A DNA stretch of 64,000 nt from Convivina praedatoris (GTDB lineage: Bacteria; Bacillota; Bacilli; Lactobacillales; Lactobacillaceae): NCBI RefSeq assembly GCF_933208495.1, contig NZ_CAKOET010000007.1, forward strand, positions 1 through 64,000. The letters are read 5' to 3'. Shown here piece after piece: positions 1-9,296 of the stretch. Every line of letters starts with the position of its first letter. Position 1 is the first letter of the stretch. Made by a program: the position numbers and the translations under genes. The notes under the pieces are model-generated. The model did no database searches. It saw only the letters and a list, made by a program, of their open reading frames with translations, and was not told where the DNA came from.

Positions 1-93
1 CTCGCTTGTCAACAACAACTTTTTTAAGTTGTTCATCTCGCTCGCCTCGCAACAGAACTTTATTACTATACCAAGTTTCTTTTTACTTCGCAA
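1..93 (-). promoter_or_regulatory. Tandem strong promoters, probably of an rRNA-type operon left of the window
   Basis: On the minus strand a TTGCGA box (88-93) is followed after exactly 17 bases by TATAGT (65-70). A second perfect TTGACA box lies at 7-12, preceded by A-rich sequence, and its -10 would fall outside the window. An 8-base inverted repeat (14-21 with 26-33) sits between them. Tandem promoters with consensus -35 boxes and A-rich upstream elements are typical of rRNA operons in lactic acid bacteria. No start codon or ORF follows before the edge. That an rRNA operon follows is inference. Confidence 0.5.
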
Positions 94-110
94 GCTCTTT
101 TTTATATTTT

Positions 111-1526
111 TTATTTTCTCTCCCACTCTTGGCCTTGCACAGTATCTCTTACCACTACTCCTTTAGCCAGTAGTTCATCCCGTAGTCGGTCCGAAGCAGT
201 AAAGTCTTTCATCAATCGTGCTTGAGCACGAGCATCCAGCAGCTGTTGTTCTTCCTCATTTAAGGATTCTTTTAGCTCCAAGTTATCAATGCCAAAAATA
301 CTCGTTAAAGTTTGGAGAGCATCTAGTAGATGGTGAGCAGTTGCTAGCTGTAATGAGTTTTGATCAGCGTACTGGTTAATTAGCGTAACTAACTCAAAAA
401 TTACTGCTAATCCGTTCTCAGTATTAAAATCATCATCCATCGCATCCATAAAATCAGCTTTAATTAATTTTAACTGTTCTTCAACAGCTGCGTCGGTACT
501 ATCTTTAATTGATTCTACGGCTACACGTTTAGCCAATCGGCGATAGGCCCGACGAATACGATCAAGTTCTATTTGGGCTTGTTCCAGCGTAGTGTCGCTA
601 TAATTAATTGGCCGACGATAGTGCGTTTTGGTCAACAAGAAGCGTAGGGTTTGAGCATCGGAATACTGGGAAAGTAATTCATGCACCGTCGTAAAATTTC
701 CCAAAGACTTAGACATTTTTTCTTGATTAACATTTACGAACCCATTATGTAACCAATACCTTACAAATTCTTCACCACTATGAGTTTCTGATTGAGCAAT
801 TTCGTTAGTATGGTGTGGAAAAGCCAAGTCAATTCCACCACCGTGAAGATCAATGGCTGGGCCAAGATACTTATCAATCATGACCGAACATTCAATATGC
901 CAACCGGGACGACCAAAGCCCCATGGTGAGGACCAAGCTTGAACTCCCGAACGATGTTCACCCTTCCACAGAGCAAAATCAATTGGATCTTCTTTGCGCA
1001 GTGCCTCTTGAGCGTTTAAGCGACCAGCTGCGTTTTCTTCCATTTCGTTTAAATTCTGGTGGGATAGAATACCATAATTAGAGAATTTTCGAGCCCGAAA
1101 ATAAACATCCCCTTCAACCTCGTAGGCATAACCTTTTTCCAGCAAATCAGTTACAAAGTCAATAATTTCAGTCATTACCTCAGTTGCTTTGGAACGGACA
1201 GTGGCCGGTATAATATTTAATTTCGCCGTATCTTGATCAAAAGCCATTTCATATTTTTGCGCCAATTGAGCTTCAGTCAACCCCTCTTTTTGAGCTTGCT
1301 GAATAACCTTATCACCCAAATCAGTGAAATTAGAAACGTAGTCCACCTGATAACCACGGTATGTTAAGTAACGACGAATTGTATCAAAGGCACTTGCTGA
1401 CCGTGCATTTCCCAAATGAATATAGTTATAGACCGTTGGACCACAGACATACATTTTAATGTGGCCTGGGGTTATCGGATTAAAGGTTTCTTTAGTTAGC
1501 GTATAAGTATTATAGACTTTTAACAT
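111..1526 (-). CDS. cysS: Cysteine--tRNA ligase
   Basis: Charges tRNA-Cys with cysteine in the cytoplasm. The 471-residue protein has the class I HIGH-type motif (HLGN, about residue 37), the KMSKS motif intact as KMSKSLGN, and zinc ligands typical of the family, including the Cys in [10 protein letters not shown] and the Cys in HIECSVM. Length is usual. It is the last gene of a minus-strand run dut-radA-gltX-cysS, a common Firmicutes order, but a terminator separates it from gltX, so it probably has its own promoter. No T-box leader is visible in the 77 bases upstream. No clear terminator follows before the promoters at the left edge. Confidence 0.96.
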   Translation of the reverse strand: MLKVYNTYTLTKETFNPITPGHIKMYVCGPTVYNYIHLGNARSASAFDTIRRYLTYRGYQVDYVSNFTDLGDKVIQQAQKEGLTEAQLAQKYEMAFDQDTAKLNIIPATVRSKATEVMTEIIDFVTDLLEKGYAYEVEGDVYFRARKFSNYGILSHQNLNEMEENAAGRLNAQEALRKEDPIDFALWKGEHRSGVQAWSSPWGFGRPGWHIECSVMIDKYLGPAIDLHGGGIDLAFPHHTNEIAQSETHSGEEFVRYWLHNGFVNVNQEKMSKSLGNFTTVHELLSQYSDAQTLRFLLTKTHYRRPINYSDTTLEQAQIELDRIRRAYRRLAKRVAVESIKDSTDAAVEEQLKLIKADFMDAMDDDFNTENGLAVIFELVTLINQYADQNSLQLATAHHLLDALQTLTSIFGIDNLELKESLNEEEQQLLDARAQARLMKDFTASDRLRDELLAKGVVVRDTVQGQEWERK

Positions 1527-1561
1527 GGTTGCTCTCCGTAAATAGTTCCTCTAATTATAAC

Positions 1562-1597
1562 AAATAAAAAAAGATGCTTGAGCACCTTGCATCTTTT
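1562..1597 (-). terminator. Intrinsic terminator of gltX
   Basis: A 9-base perfect stem (1569-1577 with 1589-1597) is followed on the minus strand by a run of T. It lies between gltX and cysS. Confidence 0.85.
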
Positions 1598-1603
1598 CAA
1601 CCA

Positions 1604-3100
1604 TTAACCTAAATATTTTTTAGCCACGGCATCCATAGTTGCCAAAACCTTATTTTTATCCAGTAATACTAACATCTCTGGTAAATTAGGACCTTGAATC
1701 TGGTGTGTAGTAGCAATTCGAATCGGATTCCACAAATTACGACCCTTAATCTCTAAATCGTTTTGAATTGAACGAATAGTCGCCATATATTCTTCAGCGC
1801 TAGCATCCGCTGGCAAAGCTTGATAGGCTTTTTTCCAAGCCTGATAAACTTTATGGCCATCTTCAGAAGTTAGATATGATAACATTTCATCAGAAATTTC
1901 ACCTAACTCAAAGAATGGTTCCCGTACCAAATCAACAATTTGACGGGTATATGAAATACCATCCACTCCGGCTACCTCAATCACATTAGCTAGCCAATCT
2001 TTTTTCGTCTGGGCCTGTTCTTCAGTAATTAGGCCAGCATTAACTAGTTCTTGAATTAACTGTGGCATTACCTTCTCTTTATCACGGCGCATCCACTGGT
2101 TATTAATCCACTCTAGCTTCTTTTGATCGAACTTAGCATTGGCCTTCGTTAAACGCTTTTCGTCAAACATTTGTTTAAATTGATCAAGACTGAAAATTTC
2201 ATCTTCACCTTTTGGTGACCAACCCAATAGGCCAATAAAATTATCCATGGCCTGGGGCTGATAACCCAATTCACGATACTGTTCGACAAACTGCAAAACA
2301 TCGTTATCACGTTTGGATAGTTTTTTTCCGGTAGCAGCGTTAATAATCAAAGCCATGTGTCCAAAAGCAGGTACTGACCAACCCAAAGCCTCGTAAATCA
2401 TCATTTGCTTAGGTGTGTTAGAAACGTGGTCATCCCCCCGTAAAACATGGGTGATTTTCATCAGATGGTCATCAACTACCACTGCAAAATTATAAGTTGG
2501 CATACCATCAGCTTTTTGGATGACCCAATCACCACCAACTTCTTTGGCACCAATTTCAATATGTCCCTTAACGATATCATCCCAAGCATAAACTTTATCT
2601 TCTGGCACACGGAAACGAATTACGGGTTTCAAACCTTGTGCTTCAAATTCAGCGTATTTTGCTTCCCGCTGACTGTCGGACAAACCTTCATATTCATAAA
2701 CATAATGCGGCGCTTGTTTTGCTGCTTGCTGAGCTTCTCGCTCTTGAGCCAACTCTTCCGATGTCTTATAAGATTTATACGCCAAACCTTTTTTCAATAG
2801 ATCATCGATGTAAGCTTGGTAAATGCCATCAGTATTCCGTTCTGATTGGCGGTAAGGGCCAAACTCACCACCCTTGTCAGGAGACTCATCCCAATCTAAG
2901 CCAAGCCAAGCCAAGTTTTCTAGCTGAGATTGTTCCCCATTAGCAATATTACGATTAGCATCAGTATCTTCAATTCGAATAATAAAGGTACCGTTGTAAT
3001 GGCGGGCAAACAACCAATTAAATAGGGCAGTCCGAGCATTTCCGATGTGTAAATATCCAGTGGGTGATGGTGCATAACGAACGCGAACGTCGTCAGTCAT
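1604..3100 (-). CDS. gltX: Glutamate--tRNA ligase
   Basis: Charges tRNA-Glu, and in lactic acid bacteria usually also tRNA-Gln before transamidation by GatCAB. The 498-residue protein opens with RYAPSPTGYLHIGNAR (HIGH motif) and carries KLSKRD (KMSKS equivalent) about residue 260, followed by the helical anticodon-binding domain. The start is supported by conserved sequence beginning a few residues in. It lies downstream of radA on the same strand with 73 bases between, and a good terminator follows. The two plus-strand frames inside it are shadows. Confidence 0.96.
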   Translation of the reverse strand: MTDDVRVRYAPSPTGYLHIGNARTALFNWLFARHYNGTFIIRIEDTDANRNIANGEQSQLENLAWLGLDWDESPDKGGEFGPYRQSERNTDGIYQAYIDDLLKKGLAYKSYKTSEELAQEREAQQAAKQAPHYVYEYEGLSDSQREAKYAEFEAQGLKPVIRFRVPEDKVYAWDDIVKGHIEIGAKEVGGDWVIQKADGMPTYNFAVVVDDHLMKITHVLRGDDHVSNTPKQMMIYEALGWSVPAFGHMALIINAATGKKLSKRDNDVLQFVEQYRELGYQPQAMDNFIGLLGWSPKGEDEIFSLDQFKQMFDEKRLTKANAKFDQKKLEWINNQWMRRDKEKVMPQLIQELVNAGLITEEQAQTKKDWLANVIEVAGVDGISYTRQIVDLVREPFFELGEISDEMLSYLTSEDGHKVYQAWKKAYQALPADASAEEYMATIRSIQNDLEIKGRNLWNPIRIATTHQIQGPNLPEMLVLLDKNKVLATMDAVAKKYLG

Positions 3101-3173
3101 TGTATTTTCTCCTATCTACTTCAATTTAATTAAAAAGTTCAAAAACTAGTATACAACAGATTCCGTCTAAAAT

Positions 3174-4541
3174 TTACTCTAGTGCAATCTGCAGCGCTTC
3201 TTTTAAGGTAGTCACACCAAGGACTTGCAAACCTTCTGGCAACTCAGCACCGGATAGATTATTCTTGGGGACGATTGCGCGTTGAAAACCTAATTTTCGA
3301 GCTTCTTTTAGGCGGCTTTCAATATCAGCTACACTCCGAATTTCCCCAGTTAAACCGATTTCGCCAATAAAAACATCACTAGGCTGTGATTCTTTATCAC
3401 GATATGAACTAGCAATTGCGACGGCCACTGCTAAATCAATGGCTGGTTCATCTAATTTAACACCACCAGCAGCTTTCAAATAAGCATCCTGATTTTGTAA
3501 TAGTAATCCAGATCTTTTTTCTAAGACGGCCATGATTAACGAAACTCGATTACGATCTAAACCACTAGCCGTTCGCTGCGCATTCCCAAAAACTGAGGGC
3601 GTAACCAAAGCCTGCAGTTCTACTAAAATCGGACGGGAGCCTTCCAAAGCCACCACAATGGCCGAACCAGTGGCACCAGCCAATCGTTCTTCTAAGAAAA
3701 TTTCGGATGGATTAGCCACTTCTACTAGGCCACGGTCTCGCATTTCAAAAATGCCCAACTCATTAGTTGCACCAAAACGATTTTTTACGGCACGCAAAAT
3801 ACGATACTTATAATGTCGATCCCCTTCAAAATAGAGGACCGTATCAACCATATGTTCTAAAATTTTCGGGCCAGCAATGGCGCCATCCTTAGTAACATGC
3901 CCCACAATAAAAATCGATATGTTATTAGTTTTAGCCAATTGAAGTAAATCAGCGGTCACCTCTCGAATTTGAGACACTGAGCCAATGGCCGAACTTAGGT
4001 CCGGTTCTTGCATTGTTTGTACGGAATCAATCACCAAAAAATCCGGTTTTAGTTCTTCCACCTGTTTTTTAATCGCGGTCATATCGGTTTCTGGATAAAG
4101 GTAAAAATCTTCACCGCCAACATGAAGCCGATCCGCCCGTAATTTAACCTGACTGGCACTTTCTTCTCCGGTCACATACAAAACTTTGCCGGCATGGGCT
4201 AATTGACCAGATACTTGGAGTAACAAGGTGGATTTACCAATTCCGGGATCACCACCAATCAAGATCAAAGTTCCCGCAACCACACCGCCACCCAAAACAC
4301 GATTCAACTCTTGTAACTGCGTTGCTACCTTAGGTGTATTTTCCAAACTAATTTCATTTATTTTTTCAACCTTAGCCGCCCGGCCATCTAGACCAACTCT
4401 AGCTTTGCGATTGGTATTTTCAGGTTGGATTTTTTCTTCAACAAAGGTACCCCACTGTCCACAGTTTGGACAGCGTCCTAGATAACGGGCGGAATTGAAT
4501 CCACACTGAGAACAAATAAATTGTGTTCTTGCTTTAGCCAT
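3174..4541 (-). CDS. radA: DNA repair protein RadA/Sms
   Basis: A RecA-like ATPase that promotes branch migration in recombination and repair. It has an N-terminal zinc finger (Cys10, Cys13, Cys24, Cys27), Walker [11 protein letters not shown] near residue 97, the RadA signature KNRFG, and a C-terminal Lon-like domain, 455 residues in all. Its ATG overlaps the stop codon of dut by one base (TAATG), so the two genes are translationally coupled. The order dut-radA-gltX-cysS is typical of Firmicutes. A PIN/TRAM gene often found between radA and gltX is absent here. Confidence 0.95.
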   Translation of the reverse strand: MAKARTQFICSQCGFNSARYLGRCPNCGQWGTFVEEKIQPENTNRKARVGLDGRAAKVEKINEISLENTPKVATQLQELNRVLGGGVVAGTLILIGGDPGIGKSTLLLQVSGQLAHAGKVLYVTGEESASQVKLRADRLHVGGEDFYLYPETDMTAIKKQVEELKPDFLVIDSVQTMQEPDLSSAIGSVSQIREVTADLLQLAKTNNISIFIVGHVTKDGAIAGPKILEHMVDTVLYFEGDRHYKYRILRAVKNRFGATNELGIFEMRDRGLVEVANPSEIFLEERLAGATGSAIVVALEGSRPILVELQALVTPSVFGNAQRTASGLDRNRVSLIMAVLEKRSGLLLQNQDAYLKAAGGVKLDEPAIDLAVAVAIASSYRDKESQPSDVFIGEIGLTGEIRSVADIESRLKEARKLGFQRAIVPKNNLSGAELPEGLQVLGVTTLKEALQIALE

Positions 4542-5086
4542 TAATACTCCCCAGTGGAGCCGAATCCACCTTGACGTTGGGCTTTGGGGATCGTTTGATC
4601 GTTATCAGCTAACAAGTAAGGTAGGAAAATTCCTTGGCCAATCCGCTCCCCCTTCTTGATGTGAACGTCTTGTAAGCCAAAATTAATATATTGGAAAAAA
4701 ATTTCACCCTCGTTGCTGGTATTATCATAATAATCAGCATCAACAACACCCACACCATTCGGCATCATCATTCGCTTTTTAATCGGTGCACTGGAACGAG
4801 CCACTAATTGCAAATACTCACCAGCCCCCATGTAAGCTTTAATCCCCGTGGGAATTAATACAGGCTTAAGCATTTCTTGCCAACTAGGGTCGGCTAACAC
4901 TTTATCAAGGCGCGTCAAAGCTAATGGATTAAGTTTGCGAAATGCATCTTGATGAATAATGCTAGAAATTACGATATCTTGAGCCGCTTCAAAATCATAT
5001 CCGGCAGCTTGAAAGGTACTGCGTTGTGGCAGTGTTAAATCCTCATTTTGATATTTACTAACAATTTCAAAACCCCGTGTTGTCAT
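4541..5086 (-). CDS. dut: dUTP diphosphatase (trimeric type)
   Basis: Hydrolyses dUTP to dUMP and pyrophosphate, keeping uracil out of DNA and supplying thymidylate synthesis. Motifs of the trimeric family are visible in order: [21 protein letters not shown] (active-site Asp/Tyr) and the C-terminal glycine-rich GGFGSTGEY. The frame can be opened at a GTG at 5095, but that GTG overlaps the ribosome binding site AGAGG. The ATG at 5086, 8 bases after it, is preferred and gives 181 residues. First gene of the dut-radA run. Confidence 0.93.
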   Translation of the reverse strand: MTTRGFEIVSKYQNEDLTLPQRSTFQAAGYDFEAAQDIVISSIIHQDAFRKLNPLALTRLDKVLADPSWQEMLKPVLIPTGIKAYMGAGEYLQLVARSSAPIKKRMMMPNGVGVVDADYYDNTSNEGEIFFQYINFGLQDVHIKKGERIGQGIFLPYLLADNDQTIPKAQRQGGFGSTGEY

Positions 5087-5115
5087 TTGTACCACCTCTT
5101 AATTTTATCCTTTCT

Positions 5116-5164
5116 ATTATACGGCATTAAGTCGCCTTCCTCACAGTCCGATTTATCGTATAAT
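5116..5164. promoter_or_regulatory. Divergent -10 boxes for dut and the acetyltransferase
   Basis: Perfect TATAAT boxes face away from each other: minus strand at 5116-5121 (dut) and plus strand at 5159-5164 (acetyltransferase). Both have poor -35 hexamers at the expected distance. Confidence 0.55.
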
Positions 5165-5188
5165 GAAACCATCTAGGAGGAAAAAACT

Positions 5189-5464
5189 ATGGAATTCCAA
5201 CATGAACAAGGCCGCTATTACTATCTAGCTGCCAATACTTTATTAGCAGAAATAACCTATCAGGCCAACTCTGACAACACAATCTTAGCAATTGACCATA
5301 CCTTTGTTGATCCAAGTTTACGTGGCCAGGGTGTAGCGCAGCAGTTAGTTCAAGCAGTCGTTAGCTTAGCTCGGGAAAATCATCAAAAAATCCAACCCCT
5401 TTGTTCCTACGCTATCGCTTTCTTTGAACGCTATCATGATGATTATCAAGATGTTTTAATTTAA
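5189..5464 (+). CDS. Small GNAT-like N-acetyltransferase
   Basis: A 91-residue protein of the single-domain Gcn5-related acetyltransferase type (YjdJ-like). The segment DPSLRGQGVAQQLVQAVV matches the acetyl-CoA-binding R/Q-x-x-G-x-G/A motif, followed by the conserved Y-A-x-x-F-F pattern (SYAIAFFERY). A good AGGAGG site lies 9 bases before the ATG and a TATAAT box upstream. It is monocistronic, convergent with clpL, and the two share a terminator. The substrate cannot be told from sequence. Confidence 0.82.
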   Translation: MEFQHEQGRYYYLAANTLLAEITYQANSDNTILAIDHTFVDPSLRGQGVAQQLVQAVVSLARENHQKIQPLCSYAIAFFERYHDDYQDVLI

Positions 5465-5479
5465 AAAATCAGCACAAAC

Positions 5480-5511
5480 AAAAAGGATCAAACCTAGGTT
5501 TGATCCTTTTT
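5480..5511. terminator. Bidirectional terminator between acetyltransferase and clpL
   Basis: A near-perfect palindrome with stem AAAAAGGATCAAACC and its complement. A/T runs on both sides let it serve both convergent genes. Confidence 0.85.
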
Positions 5512-5514
5512 CTA

Positions 5515-7653
5515 TTACTTATCATCTGTAATAACAGCTGAAATCACTACTTTACCATCAACCAAGTTAGCAGCTAATTGCTTTTCACCTGGATTATCAA
5601 GATAGAAATCAGTTACTTGATCACGAATCTGTTGTTCAATTACTCGACGAAGTGGACGAGCACCCAGAGCCTCGTCATAGCCTTCTTCAATCAAGTGATT
5701 CTTAACATCATCAGAAACTGCTAACGTTAAATCCTTCTTGGCCAAGGTCTTATTAACATCATTTAACATTAAATCAACAATTTGCCTTAAGTCTTCTTTA
5801 GTTAAAGCACTGAATTCAACTACGCCGTTGAACCGGTTTAAGAACTCTGGACGGAAGTATGGTGCCAAACGATCCATTAACTTCTTGTCACTTTCTTCAT
5901 TACCGTTACCAAATCCAGCGTTAGAAGTAGCGATAATCACCGTGTTTTTAAAGTTAACAACGTTTCCTTGCCCATCTGTCAAACGACCATCGTCCATCAC
6001 TTGCAAAAGCAAAGTCAATACTTGAGGGTTAGCCTTTTCAATTTCATCAAGAAGCACGATTGAGTAAGGATTACGACGAACCTTTTCAGTCAAAGTATTA
6101 CTGTTGTCTTCATAGCCTACATAACCGGCGGTAGCACCAATCAACTTTGAAACAGCAGTCAAGTCAGAATACTCACTCATATCCAAACGAATGATATTTT
6201 CCTTACTACCAAACATATCAAGCGCCAATTGCTTAGCTAGCTCAGTCTTACCAACACCTGTAGGCCCAACGAAGAGGAAGGAACCAATTGGTCGATTACC
6301 TTCATCAAAACCAGCACGGTTACGACGGATTGCTCGGGCAACCATTTGAACAGCTTCATCTTGACCAATCACCTTACCAGCCAAACGCTCATCAATCTTC
6401 TTTAAGCGTTCGATATCTGAAGCACCCATCTGAGCAACTGGAATACCAGTCAAACGCTCAACTGCTTCAGCCACGTCATTTGGTGTTGCAGTAACCTTCT
6501 GATTCTTCTCAGCTTCAGCAATTTTCTTTTGCACATCAGCAATTTCATTTTTAACTTGCAAAGCCTTTTCGTAATCTTCACCGTTAACAGCATGATCACG
6601 TTGACTTTCTAACTCACTCAAGCGATTTTCCAAGCTAACCTTACTAGTTACTGGGTTTTTAGCACTCAAGTGAGCGGCAGTCATATCAATTAAATCAATC
6701 GCCTTATCTGGCAAACTACGCTGTGGAATATATTGTACTGAGTAATCCACCGCAGCCTTAAGCACAGATTCTGGCAAAGACACATTGTGGTGCTTCTCAT
6801 AAAGTGGGGCAATTCCCTGCAAAATCTTCAACGTGTCAGCTGGACTTGGTGCATTAACTGTTACTTCGTTGAAACGACGAGCCAAAGCAGCATTCTTCAA
6901 AATGGTATTACGGTATTCATCTTGAGTTGTTGCACCAATCAAGGACAACTCACCACGACTTAAGGCGGGCTTCAAAATATCAGCCAAACCTTTACCACCA
7001 TCTTCACCACCGGTACTTCCAGCACCAAGAATTTGATGGATTTCATCAAAGAACAACACCACATTACCAGCGGCCTTAACTTCTTCGACTAACTTTTGAA
7101 CATTTTCTTCAAAAGCACCCCGGAACTGAGTTCCGGCTTCAATTGAAGAAATATCGATGGAATAAATTTCCTTACCTTTGATTGGAGCAGGAACATCCCC
7201 ATTCACAATCGCCTGAGCTAATCCTTCCACAACCGCAGTCTTACCAACACCGGCATCACCGACTAAAACAGGATTGTTCTTAGTCCGCCGACTTAAAATT
7301 TCGGCAGTCTCTTGAATTTCGCGGTTACGACCAATAACAGGATCTAACAAACCGTCGCGAGCTTCTTTGGTTAAGTTACGACCCAACTTAGCTAACATAC
7401 CGCCGTCTTTAACCTGACCAGGCTGTTGTGCGGCTGGCCGACCGTTACCGGCTACATTGGCACCAGCAGCTGCGTCTTGAGGTAATTTACCAGTTTGACG
7501 ATATTGAGCGAACTCTTCCGGTGTAACCTCGCGGCCATTAATTAGGTAGCGACGGTTTTCTGAGTTCATGCCGTTCATACCACCCATCATGCTATTAAAA
7601 ATACTATTCATGTCTGATCCAAATGGATCGTACATTCCGTTGTTGTTTGCCAT
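5515..7653 (-). CDS. clpL: ATP-dependent Clp chaperone ClpL
   Basis: A Hsp100-type disaggregase important for heat and stress tolerance in lactic acid bacteria. It has 712 residues and two AAA+ modules, with Walker A GDAGVGKT (about residue 133) and GPTGVGKT (about 462), separated by a short coiled-coil middle segment with a UVR-like [20 protein letters not shown] stretch. The N-terminal region is short, Gly/Met/Asn-rich and lacks the ClpC/ClpA N-domain repeats and the ClpE zinc finger, which fits ClpL. It follows a small HTH gene by 48 bases and is probably cotranscribed with it. No CtsR direct repeat is seen upstream. Confidence 0.9.
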   Translation of the reverse strand: MANNNGMYDPFGSDMNSIFNSMMGGMNGMNSENRRYLINGREVTPEEFAQYRQTGKLPQDAAAGANVAGNGRPAAQQPGQVKDGGMLAKLGRNLTKEARDGLLDPVIGRNREIQETAEILSRRTKNNPVLVGDAGVGKTAVVEGLAQAIVNGDVPAPIKGKEIYSIDISSIEAGTQFRGAFEENVQKLVEEVKAAGNVVLFFDEIHQILGAGSTGGEDGGKGLADILKPALSRGELSLIGATTQDEYRNTILKNAALARRFNEVTVNAPSPADTLKILQGIAPLYEKHHNVSLPESVLKAAVDYSVQYIPQRSLPDKAIDLIDMTAAHLSAKNPVTSKVSLENRLSELESQRDHAVNGEDYEKALQVKNEIADVQKKIAEAEKNQKVTATPNDVAEAVERLTGIPVAQMGASDIERLKKIDERLAGKVIGQDEAVQMVARAIRRNRAGFDEGNRPIGSFLFVGPTGVGKTELAKQLALDMFGSKENIIRLDMSEYSDLTAVSKLIGATAGYVGYEDNSNTLTEKVRRNPYSIVLLDEIEKANPQVLTLLLQVMDDGRLTDGQGNVVNFKNTVIIATSNAGFGNGNEESDKKLMDRLAPYFRPEFLNRFNGVVEFSALTKEDLRQIVDLMLNDVNKTLAKKDLTLAVSDDVKNHLIEEGYDEALGARPLRRVIEQQIRDQVTDFYLDNPGEKQLAANLVDGKVVISAVITDDK

Positions 7654-7701
7654 AATATATATCTACCTTCCTTGTTAATTTTTAATATTTATAAAATAGA
7701 A

Positions 7702-7956
7702 TTAATTATTCTGTTCGGATTCATCTTCGTCATTAAGATAATGATGTTCTAGCTCACGAAGCACCTGCCACATTTCCATATGTTGCGCTCGTGCTAGAGC
7801 ATCTAAATCACGAAGATTAAGACTTGTAGCAGTCGTTTGAATCTTATTAAAAGAACGATGAATCGTGGTATAGCCATAGCCCGAGACCTTAGAGACTCGA
7901 TAAATAGTTAACGCTCGATCATCTAAATACGCTTTGATATTGAAGCGTACCATCAT
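7702..7956 (-). CDS. Small HTH (XRE-like) protein upstream of clpL
   Basis: An 84-residue protein. The stretch LTIYRVSKVSGYGYTTIHRSF resembles a Cro/C1-type helix-turn-helix, followed by a second helical part (LDALARAQHMEMWQVLREL) and an acidic tail. The frame opens at a GTG (7962) that overlaps the ribosome binding site, so one of the tandem ATGs (7956 or 7953) is the likely start. It precedes clpL on the same strand, and its promoter lies within an inverted repeat. Autoregulation and control of clpL is inference. No close named family is recognised. Confidence 0.75.
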   Translation of the reverse strand: MMVRFNIKAYLDDRALTIYRVSKVSGYGYTTIHRSFNKIQTTATSLNLRDLDALARAQHMEMWQVLRELEHHYLNDEDESEQNN

Positions 7957-8000
7957 CTTCACCTTCTTTCATATCTACCCTCGCCCTCCTTACGTTTATT

Positions 8001-8038
8001 ATTATAGCACATATATGATATAACACAAGTGTGCTATA
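8001..8038 (-). promoter_or_regulatory. Promoter with 9-base inverted-repeat operator for the HTH gene/clpL
   Basis: On the minus strand TTGTGT (8023-8028) and TATAAT (8001-8006) are 16 bases apart. A perfect 9-base inverted repeat TATAGCACA/TGTGCTATA (8003-8011 with 8030-8038) brackets the -35 box and overlaps the -10 box. This is the layout of a repressor operator. The small HTH protein downstream is the obvious candidate ligand (inference). Confidence 0.65.
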
Positions 8039-8111
8039 TCTATTTTTCACTTTTTTTTATAAAATTAGGAAGCATTTAAACTTAAAGTACTGTACTTGGC
8101 CGGAGGCCTTC

Positions 8112-9275
8112 ATGTCAAAAGATTATTATCAAATCAATGTTCCCAAACCACTCTTGGAGAAGATTGGTATTGCCCATGGGGAAGAGGTTGAAATCACCCT
8201 TAAAAACAAAGCTGTTAATATTACCCGTCCAAATCAGGAAAATCAATCAGAAGATATTTCAATCCGATGGTTCTTATTTCCTTCATTGATTAGCACGGCG
8301 ATCTTCTTCCTGGTAGCGTACTATCAACAGCGTAGTATCATCCCACTGACAGGCAGCAATTCAATTGCAACTTCCGTGATTTTGCTGGGTGAAATCAGTG
8401 GAATGGTTGGTTTTATCTGGACCCATGTACAACAAACTCGCCAGTTATCTAGCCCTGAAGACCGGCGTGTGGCCTGGCGTTTAACACCGACGCTCATCAT
8501 CGCCTTTGCTACCATGCAAGCCTTTATTACCATCGGTACTTTTTGGGCCATTGGTTATCTTTTTCAAAATGCAAGTTTTGATTTAATTACTGCTACCATT
8601 TTATTTTTTATGTTTATTAGTATCACCAATTTTTTGATGATTTATTCTGCCTTACTAGCCTCAACTACTTACATAACAGCTTTGTTAGTGCTAACTATCG
8701 TCGGTGGTGTGTTGGTTTCGATGGTGACCAATAGTCAATTATTATGGTGGCAGCATAACTTTAGTTTTTTAGGCACAAATCAAGCCCAATTTTCTTGGAC
8801 ATTTAATGCCACGCTCATGATTTCAGGCTTAATTTGGATTACTTTAATCGACTATTTATTTGTACCAATTCAACAGCGCTTCCCTAAAAATTGGCGATTA
8901 ATTACGCTACGAGCCCTTTTAACTTTAGATGCGCTAAGCTTAGCCTGCATCGGCGCTATTCCAAACAATCAGGGTTTGTTTCATATTTTGCACGATTCAA
9001 TTGCTAATTGTCTGATTCTTTTTACTGCCATTCCAATGATTGGTTTAAAAGTCCTTTTACCAAATGCCACTAAGGAATTCATCACTTTTTCTTATTTAAC
9101 TGCCGGTGGTATGGCCATTTCCATGACCCTTTTTTACATCATCCGCTACCTATCACTGACTGCTTTTGAAATTATTGCCCTTGCATTAGCCATTAGTTGG
9201 TTACTATTGTTGATGCAGCACATCCATAAACTATTTCAAACCGATATCCATTCTTACTTTGTTCGGATTGAATAA
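8112..9275 (+). CDS. AbrB-like DNA-binding domain fused to a polytopic membrane protein
   Basis: 387 residues. Residues 1-45 look like a SpoVT/AbrB (MazE-type) swapped-hairpin domain (VPKPLLEKIGIAHGEEVEITLKN). The rest is a run of about eight to ten hydrophobic segments resembling DUF998-type membrane proteins. The longer frame opens at a GTG at 8031. The ATG at 8112, 5 bases after GGAGG, is preferred. It is divergent from the clpL pair and 21 bases before the rRNA methyltransferase gene. Function is unknown; a membrane-held DNA-binding or protein-binding role is inference. Confidence 0.72.
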   Translation: MSKDYYQINVPKPLLEKIGIAHGEEVEITLKNKAVNITRPNQENQSEDISIRWFLFPSLISTAIFFLVAYYQQRSIIPLTGSNSIATSVILLGEISGMVGFIWTHVQQTRQLSSPEDRRVAWRLTPTLIIAFATMQAFITIGTFWAIGYLFQNASFDLITATILFFMFISITNFLMIYSALLASTTYITALLVLTIVGGVLVSMVTNSQLLWWQHNFSFLGTNQAQFSWTFNATLMISGLIWITLIDYLFVPIQQRFPKNWRLITLRALLTLDALSLACIGAIPNNQGLFHILHDSIANCLILFTAIPMIGLKVLLPNATKEFITFSYLTAGGMAISMTLFYIIRYLSLTAFEIIALALAISWLLLLMQHIHKLFQTDIHSYFVRIE

Positions 9276-9296
9276 TAGCCACCATAAAGGAAAAAT

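Noticed and set aside
1527-1603. T-box leader before cysS
   Set aside because: The gap is only 77 bases and contains just the gltX terminator; no T-box sequence or specifier stem is visible.
2447-2943. Two plus-strand frames of about 100 codons inside gltX
   Set aside because: They are shadows of a fully conserved gene and lack ribosome binding sites; the same holds for the other antisense frames inside clpL, adhE, prfC, opp, hsd and prs genes.
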